Positions 57,998 through 64,000 of a DNA stretch of 64,000 nucleotides are shown piece after piece. Source of the DNA: Sporobolomyces roseus (Eukaryota; Basidiomycota; Microbotryomycetes; Sporidiobolales; Sporidiobolaceae); NCBI GenBank assembly GCA_016617785.1, contig JADILM010000004.1:124001-188000 (forward strand), read 5' to 3'. Under the pieces are notes generated by a model that ran no database searches, was not told the origin of the DNA, and worked only from the letters and a program-made list of their open reading frames with translations. The position numbers were made by a program, and so were the translations under genes. Positions within the stretch are counted from its first letter, which is position 1, and every line of letters begins with the position of its first letter.

Positions 57998-60734
57998 ATG
58001 GCGACAACAAGAGATCTGTCAGGAGGAGGAGGAGGTAGCTCTCAAGTTTCGCTCAACAACTCAGCTGGAGGGATTCAAAGGAGTACTTCTAAAACTGGAG
58101 AGAAACACTTCTCCCACGCCGAGATCAACGAGGTGACAAAGCGGGAACAGAATCAGTACGTACTGCTACCTTCTCACGGTCGCGGCAGAGGCAGGAGAGG
58201 CAGGAGGTTCGTTGGGAGATCAAGGGAAAAGTAGGAGATTTAGCCGACGAGTCAATACCAGGAAGCCCCGCCGAGAGTTCGACGATGTACCGAGGTGTAT
58301 AGCATATGGACTGGCGAATTGCCCGAGGCGTAGAGTCAGTGTTCGCGAGATACAGCCGATTTGATGCTAAAAATTACTCGGTCGAATGAATGAAAACAGT
58401 GGACAACTCAAGGACTTCTCTATGTTGGCTATGATTGGACTCGTGAGTCTCCTCTGATTCACTGAGTACCGAGAAGTGGTGTTCTGCGGCCAATTTTCTG
58501 AACTTTCGCTCTTTTACTTTCGAAAAAACGCAGGCGTACGCGATCTTAAACTCGTGGGTCGCAATGGCGGCTTCTCTATCTCTGTCCCTTCCTTCCGGTG
58601 GACCCGTCGCAACGTGAGTCCCAGCCCTTCGCTCTGAAAGAACTCTCGAAGCTGAACTCGTCCAAACTCGTCGAACAGACTCTGGGGACTTGTCGTTTCT
58701 TTCCTAGGTAATCTCGCTATGGCTGCTTCTCTCGGAGAAATCGCACACGTGTATCCTTCGTCGGGTGGTCAATACCATTGGAGTGTCCGCAAATTTCCCT
58801 TGATTACCTCCTAGATCCGTGCAGAATTCTAAACCCGCTTACTTCGAGTCTTACAGTCAATATTGGCGCCAGCAGGAGGAGCGAAATATATCTCGTGGAT
58901 TTGCGGTGAGTCAAATTTCGTTCTCCTCGCTCACTTCGTCGTTTTCGCAAGTTTGACTCCGTACAGAGCTGATCGTTACTTTTCTCGACGATTTATAGGC
59001 TGGTTTGCCGTCGCCGGATGGACAGCTTTGACCGCTACGACTGGGAGTCTCGCCGGAGAGCTACTCCTGGGCGCCTACTCTCTCGCTCATCCCGGATTCG
59101 AATCGCAACCTTACCAAACCTTCATCATTTACGCTGGATATATCTGCCGTGGGTCGTTATCTTCAGCTTGCTTTGGGCAACAGTACTGAGGATACCGCTG
59201 CTGTTTAGTCGCCACGGCAATCAACCTTTGGGGATCTCGATTGCTCCCCCTTGTCAACAGTGCCGCAATTATCTGGTCGCTTTCCGGCGCTGCCATCGTC
59301 ATCATTGTCACTCTCGCTACTGCTACACCGAACTATCAAAGCGCAGACTTTGTCTTCAGAACTTATCTCAACGAATCTGGATGGAACAGTGAGTCGAGCG
59401 GCTCCACTGACGATCTGACGCATCCCGTGGATGTTCGGCAGCTGATTATCGCTTCACTACATTACAGACGGCGTCGCGTGGATTCTCGGGTTGCTACAAG
59501 TGAGTGTTTCGCAGTGATTTCGAAAATCGGATGCAGAAAACTGATCTCCTTCTCTCACCTGTTGACGATGAGAAGAGTAGCTTCGGATTGATTGGCCTCG
59601 ACAGTTTGTCTCACGTGCGTAGGACACTTCCCTGAGTGTCAGAATCGTTCTAGCTCTTCAGAAACTAACGAAATAATGCTCAGATGGTCGAAGAGATCCC
59701 TCAACCTCACCTGAACATCCCAATCGCCATGCTCTATGCGGTATGCATTGGTGCAAGCTCTTCCTTTGTGGTCCTTATGGTGCTCCTTTTCGTCATGAAC
59801 GATTACGACCGAGTTATCAATTCTTCGGCGGGAGCTCTTCTCGAAATTCTCTATCAGGCGACCGGAAACACCGCCGGTGCTATCTGTCTCCAAGTCTTCC
59901 CTATCGTCGCGATGGAGGTGAGTCATCCCTTACCAAGTTCCAGCAGTGGAACAGGAAGACTGATCTCTTTTCGTTTGCTTGCGAACTCTAGTTCGCCGCT
60001 CAAGGTATCCTCTGCGCCGCTTCTAGGATGACCCACTCCTTCGCTCGCGACCACGGTATTCCCTTTTCCAGGTTCTTTGCCAAAAGTAACCCCCGAACTG
60101 GAGTCCCCGATCGCGCCGTTCTCCTCACCTCGACTTTGGTCATCATCTTCGGATTGATCTATCTCGGTTCTTCATCCGCCCTCAACGCTATCCTCTCATC
60201 GTCAGTCGTATTCCTGAATGTCTCGTATTGCATTCCCATCGCACTCCTCGTTTTCCGAGGACGACATCTCCTCGAACCCGAAAGTTTCCCTGCTCGAACC
60301 TGGAATCGTACGTTCCCTTCCCTCTCTCTTTAGTCGACGCATCCGAGCTGACATCTGACAATCATCTGTCGAAAGTCGGTCCTATCCTCGGTCCTCTCGC
60401 CAACTATGTCGCGCTCGCTTTTACAGCCTTTACGACCGTCTTCTTCCTCTTCCCTCCCGTTCGCCCCGTCACTGGGTCAAACATGAACTACGCCATCGCG
60501 GTTTTCGGGTTCGTCTTCATCGTATCAGCGATTACTTGGATAGTTCAAGGACGAAAAACCTTCACGGGACCTCGCGATCTCGGAGCTCTTTTCGAGCTTG
60601 CGAGGGCGGAAGTCGACCGCGGAGAAGTCAGACCGACACGATCTCGACGAACGAGTCACGACAAGTCCCGGGCTACGAGTCGAGATCGTTCTCGTCTTCG
60701 AGCTGGAGAAATCGTCGAAGAACCCAAGGTCTGA
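57998..60734 (+). CDS. Amino-acid/GABA/choline-type permease (APC superfamily)
   Basis: Plasma-membrane (or vacuolar) uptake of an amino-acid-like compound; the fungal group contains GABA permease Uga4 and choline permease Hnm1, and the substrate cannot be told from sequence. The cytosolic N-terminus MATTRDLSGGGGGSS ends in an NHGQLKDFSMLAMIGLAYAI segment, the conserved first helix. The next helices read GPVATLWGLVVSFLGNLAMA, EIAHVYPSSGGQYHW (family motif), AGWTALTATTGSLAGEL, GLIGLDSLSHMVEEIPQPHL, AMLYAVCIGASSSFVVLMVL, QGILCAASRMTHSFARDHGI, YLGSSSALNAILSSSVVFLN, ISYCIPIALLVFRG-like and FTAFTTVFFLFPPVRP. Twelve helices are plausible. The C-terminal tail is Arg-rich (SRRTSHDKSRATSRDRSRLR). Ten or so introns interrupt it. 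A fragment of one intron/exon is duplicated at 54947-55007. Confidence 0.88.
59533..59592 (+). repeat. Permease block duplicated in inverted orientation at 54.9 kb
   Basis: This stretch starts GCAGAAAACTGATCTCCTTC and ends in GGATTGAT. It spans the 3' half of an intron and the start of the exon for SSFGLIG. Its reverse complement recurs at 54947-55007 with one added T. Confidence 0.9.
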
Positions 60735-61054
60735 GGCGACCTCCTCTTCTCCTCATCTCTCGTTCCCTTAGTCTACAGTCCTTACCTTATACATACATAT
60801 CATAGATACACACAGAAGTGGCTTCCTTCGTTATTCCCAGCATCTTTTTTATCAGTTCTTTCATTTGAATTGGAATCGTAAACTTTGTATTTGTGTCAGG
60901 TTCAACCGGGGAAGCATTCCCGTTCTGTCTATGACTCGCTGTCGAAGTGCTGTACTTGCAAGGCCGTCATAGAAGACTGCGAAGTTGACCGCGGCGAACG
61001 AAAGTTGGGAGAGAATCTTTTCTGCCTCTCGACTCCTCACTTTTCGCTCAGACC
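60735..61054. other. Intergenic region upstream of THI6
   Basis: 320 bp between two + strand genes. I looked for a thiamine pyrophosphate riboswitch (CUGAGA plus ACCCUUGAACCU-type signatures) and saw none; I see no gene in it. Confidence 0.35.
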
Positions 61055-63181
61055 ATGCCAAAACCGCAAGTAGATTACTCGATATATTACGTGACAGGTC
61101 GACCACAGCTCCCACCAGCTCCAGCTCCTTACACTGGACTTTCTGAGGATTGGTATTTACATCATCTCGAGCTCGCTCTACAAGGAGGAGTAACTATCGT
61201 GCAGATCAGGGAGAAGGATACAGATGGTAGAGAGTATTATGAGATAGCTAGGAGGAGCAAAGAAGTCTGTGACAAGGTGAGATCGTCTTTCTCTCTTTCC
61301 GATGTCGAGGTGGGGCTTGAGAGAGAGGAGAAGGAGAACGAGCTGCACACTGATTCGAATATCACATGGATGTAGTACAACGTACCGCTACTGATCAACG
61401 ATCGACTCGACATCGCTTTGCTACTTTCTTGCGGACTTCACGTCGGACAAGACGACCTCCCTTCGACTCTCGCTCGCAAGCTCCTTGGTCCCGACGCTAT
61501 CCTAGGTGTCAGCGTCAACACACCGACAGAGATGCAGGCAGTCATCGACGAGGGAGTCGCAGACTATGTTGGAATCGGTCCTTGTTTCGGAACTCAAACG
61601 AAGAAGAATTTGAATCCGATTATGGGTCCTCGAGGTGTACGAGACGTGCTGGAAGTACTAGGAGATAGTCCAATCAAGGCGGTGATTATTGGTGAGTGCA
61701 ACACTCGCGGGTCGGCTACTTTCGTCGAATCTCAACGCTGATCTCGTTCTCTCGCAACAGGCGGAATCACTCCCCAAACCATTCCGAACGTCCTCAGTCA
61801 AACACCTGCACCGCTCAAGTCAGGAGGATATCGAACATTAGATGGATTAGCAGTCGTCTCCACAATCGCAGCTTCTTCTGATCCGACATCTGCTGTCAAA
61901 GAGCTTGTACAGTTGTGGAAGAATCAGAAGGTGCACAAGAGCGCGAGAGAAGGTGAAGGGCGTACTGCTGAGGAAATGCTCGATGCTACCGTGGCAATGT
62001 TTGAGCTGCTGAAGCGGGAGGAGAAGAAACCGCTAGTTCACCATATCACCGTTCGTCGCTTGCTCTTCCCTTTCTGATTTTTCAGTTTGCTAATACTCGC
62101 GCTGCATCCACAGAATCAAGTTGTCATGAACGACTGCGCAAACTTGACTTTGGCACTTCACGCATCTCCTCTCATGTCCTCATCGCCGGACGAGGCTCCT
62201 TCGCTCTCAAAGCTCATCTCGTGCCTGCTGCTCAACCTCGGCACCATCACAGAAGCTCAGATCACCACGCAGAAGATCGCTGGAATAGCGGCAAAGCGGA
62301 ATGGGAAGATGATCGTGTTTGATCCTGTCGGAGTCGGAGCGACAGAATATCGAAAGAAGAGCGCGAGTGGTAAGCACGAGCTCTCACCATCACTCAAGCA
62401 AAGTGCTGAAGGGTCGAATTGCCCAGATCTACTCAATGCTTGTCACGTTTCGATCATCAAGGGAAACGCTGGTCAGTCCCATTCTCGCTGCAGTTCATCC
62501 GAATCTCAACATTTTGATCCTGATCTTGTCAAATAAATGTAGGCGAGATCGGTGCTCTAGCAGGATCATCAGAAGTGCAAGCGAGAGGTGTTGATTCAGT
62601 CGGAAAAGGTTTCAAGGACCCGGCGACAATCGTCAAATCGCTCGCGGGTCGAGAAAGTAAGCTCCGTCATCTTCTGAGCTCCAAGGCAGACAAAGCTGAC
62701 GAATCGGATCGACAGAGCTTGTCGTTGCCATGTCTGGCGAGACGGACTACATCTCGGACGGACAAACGACATTTGCGATTGAGAATGGGAGTCATTGGCA
62801 AGGAAACATCACGGGCTCAGGCTGTATGGCTACGTCGTAAGTTCCATGACGTTCGACTCGATTCATGGAATGATCGGCTGACGATATCTGACGAGGTCGC
62901 AGATCGGTGGCCGTATTTGCTGGACTGATGCACGAAAGTGGTGCACTCGCAGCTGCAGTAGCTGGGTGAGCTCCCTGTACCTGACGCCTCGATTAGCATG
63001 CGCAACTGACTGAGCTCTTGTTCAATCGCGTAGACTTCTCGCTATCAATATAGCAGCAGAAATCGCCGAATCTCGACCAGACGTGAAAGGACCGAACACC
63101 TTCAGAGCAGCACTCATCGACTCTGTCTATCAACTGACACCGGAAGATATTCGAAAGAGAGCGAAGGTGCGGAAACTGTAG
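61055..63181 (+). CDS. THI6: Bifunctional thiamine-phosphate synthase / hydroxyethylthiazole kinase
   Basis: The N-terminal half joins HMP-PP and HET-P to thiamine phosphate; the C-terminal half phosphorylates hydroxyethylthiazole. N-terminal motifs: YYVTGRPQLPPAPA, LALQGGVTIVQIREKDTDGR, VPLLINDRLDIALLLSCGLH, VGQDDLPSTLARKLLG, GVSVNTPTEMQ, YVGIGPCFGTQTKKN and IGGITPQTIPNVL. C-terminal motifs: NDCANLTLALHASPLMS, LLLNLGTITEAQI, GKMIVFDPVGVGATEYRK, SIIKGNAGEIGALAG, AMSGETDYISDGQ and NITGSGCMATS with the catalytic Cys-containing GSGC loop. The two-domain order is the normal fungal one. About seven introns. The stop at 63181 follows KRAKVRKL. In fungi the gene is typically repressed by thiamine; no control element is recognised here. 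Confidence 0.92.
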
Positions 63182-63294
63182 ATCCTACGCCTCTGGAATA
63201 GCAAAAGAGAGTCCATTCTCACACGACGAGAAGTCCTTGCCATTCAAGAGAGTGCTGTGAAAGGAATGCGAGCGTTGCAAAAGAGAACATTGGC

Positions 63295-64000
63295 TCAACC
63301 TTGGAAAGCTAAACCGAACTTCTCTACCTCGACTCCTCCGTAGCTTCCCTCTCTCTGAACTTCGATGAATGGCATCTTCTTGTCAACCGGTGTTGAGCAG
63401 TTAGCGCACGCTTTGTCCTTTCTCGAGAGCGTGTCGACGCAGGTGCCGCTGTATCCAGACAGGATGAAAGTCAGCTCGAGTCTCTCGGAAAGTAGCGAAT
63501 GAAAAGTGAGACGTACCACAGGAGATCACCACAAGCTTTGAGGACTGCATGATTGGGAGGGGACAAGTAAATCAGTACAAGCAAGATATAGATAGAGCTA
63601 AGAAAGCTTACCGTAAGACTTGACGTTGTTGGTGATTGATTTTCGACAACAAGGACAAATCACCGCTAAATCTCCCTTCGAAGTCTTGTCGGCAGTATCG
63701 ACGGCAAGCTTGACCGTTGTCAGACTCTTCAGACTATACGATCATGAGCTAGGGTTCGAGTCAGCGACCAGTTCGAGGAGGGGTGACTTGAACAGCTTGC
63801 CTCATAGGATGCGATGGTTTCGATGCTTGACATAGCGTTTGTAGCTTGACGTTGAGAACAGCATCGGGTTTAGCACTTGGTGTGAGAGAAGGCTGCAGAG
63901 TGGAAGAGTGTGTGAGCAAGACTCAGCAGCAGAACGAAAGAGGGACGATTTCGCACGAGCCAATAATTTGTCAGTTTGCTCTTTCTAACTTCAGCCATTT
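63295..64000 (-). CDS. NOSIP-like RING/U-box protein, 5' end outside window
   Basis: Only the C-terminal part lies in the window; the gene continues past 64000. Reading on the minus strand, exons give VLNVKLQTLCQASKPSHPMR, then SLTTVKLAVDTADKTSKGDL, AVICPCCRKSITNNVKSY, LKACGDLLC and CVDTLSRKDKACANCSTPVD, ending MPFIEVQREGSYGGVEVEKF and GLAFQG. The C-P-C-C-R-K...C-G-D...C...C-A-N-C order and the SYGG/GLAFQG end match NOSIP (nitric oxide synthase-interacting protein), an E3-type protein linked to the spliceosome. In many NOSIPs one zinc-ligand position is altered, so it acts like a U-box; here several cysteines remain. It converges with THI6 (113 bp apart). Confidence 0.8.

Noticed and set aside
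60735..61054. TPP riboswitch before THI6
   Set aside because: The conserved thi-box sequences are not present; fungal TPP riboswitches usually sit in introns of other thiamine genes.
61055..63181. Fusion of thiamine-phosphate synthase and thiazole kinase
   Set aside because: This is the standard fungal Thi6 arrangement and is not novel.
1..64000. CRISPR arrays, bacterial operons or prophage
   Set aside because: The sequence is eukaryotic throughout, with spliceosomal introns; no regularly spaced repeat array was seen.

Overview
The window is nuclear DNA of an intron-rich, gene-dense fungus, most likely a basidiomycete (Tremellomycetes or Pucciniomycotina type; I cannot resolve it further). 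Almost every gene is cut by introns of about 50-75 nt with GT(A/G/T)xGT donors, CTGAC/CTGAT-like branch sites and short leaders. Intergenic gaps are small, many promoters are shared by divergent genes, and the proteins are eukaryotic: G-alpha, cofilin, DDB1, PCF11, Sec72, ribosomal proteins and NOSIP.

Layout. 0.4-3.6 kb: a single frame-closed gene joining cystathionine beta-lyase to mevalonate kinase. 3.9-10.5 kb: an unknown coiled-coil protein, a secreted double-psi beta-barrel protein and the phosphatidate phosphatase App1. 10.7-16.1 kb: a small probable mitochondrial protein, protein phosphatase 5 and a G-protein alpha subunit. About 17.4-22.7 kb: a gene desert visibly poor in CpG, with a perfect 42-bp tandem duplication. 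22.8-28.3 kb: cofilin, an SDHAF1-like LYR protein and a membrane-anchored acid sphingomyelinase. 28.5-37.5 kb: DDB1, ferrochelatase, a small mitochondrial membrane protein and a sideroflexin. 37.8-44.7 kb: a questin-oxidase-like protein and PCF11. 45.2-51.4 kb: ribosomal protein uL6, an unknown lysine-rich protein with a start codon split by an intron, and an unknown 873-aa protein with ten 'NxPSxLPL' repeats. 53-64 kb: ribosomal protein eS19, Sec72, two hypotheticals, an amino-acid/GABA/choline-type permease, bifunctional Thi6 and a partial NOSIP homologue.

The genes are mostly housekeeping functions with no operon logic. Several act in mitochondria or use mitochondrial products (SDHAF1, ferrochelatase, sideroflexin, the 35.1-kb protein), but that is ordinary fungal gene scatter and not a demonstrated cluster.

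The most notable observations are the lyase-kinase fusion, the NxPSxLPL repeat protein, the CpG-poor desert, an inverted copy of a permease intron/exon block 4.5 kb from its source, very small exons (8, 14, 25 and 28 nt), a split AT|G start codon, and repeated use of a GTTCGT 5' splice site. All gene models were spliced by eye; exon borders and functions are inferred from family knowledge without any database search.
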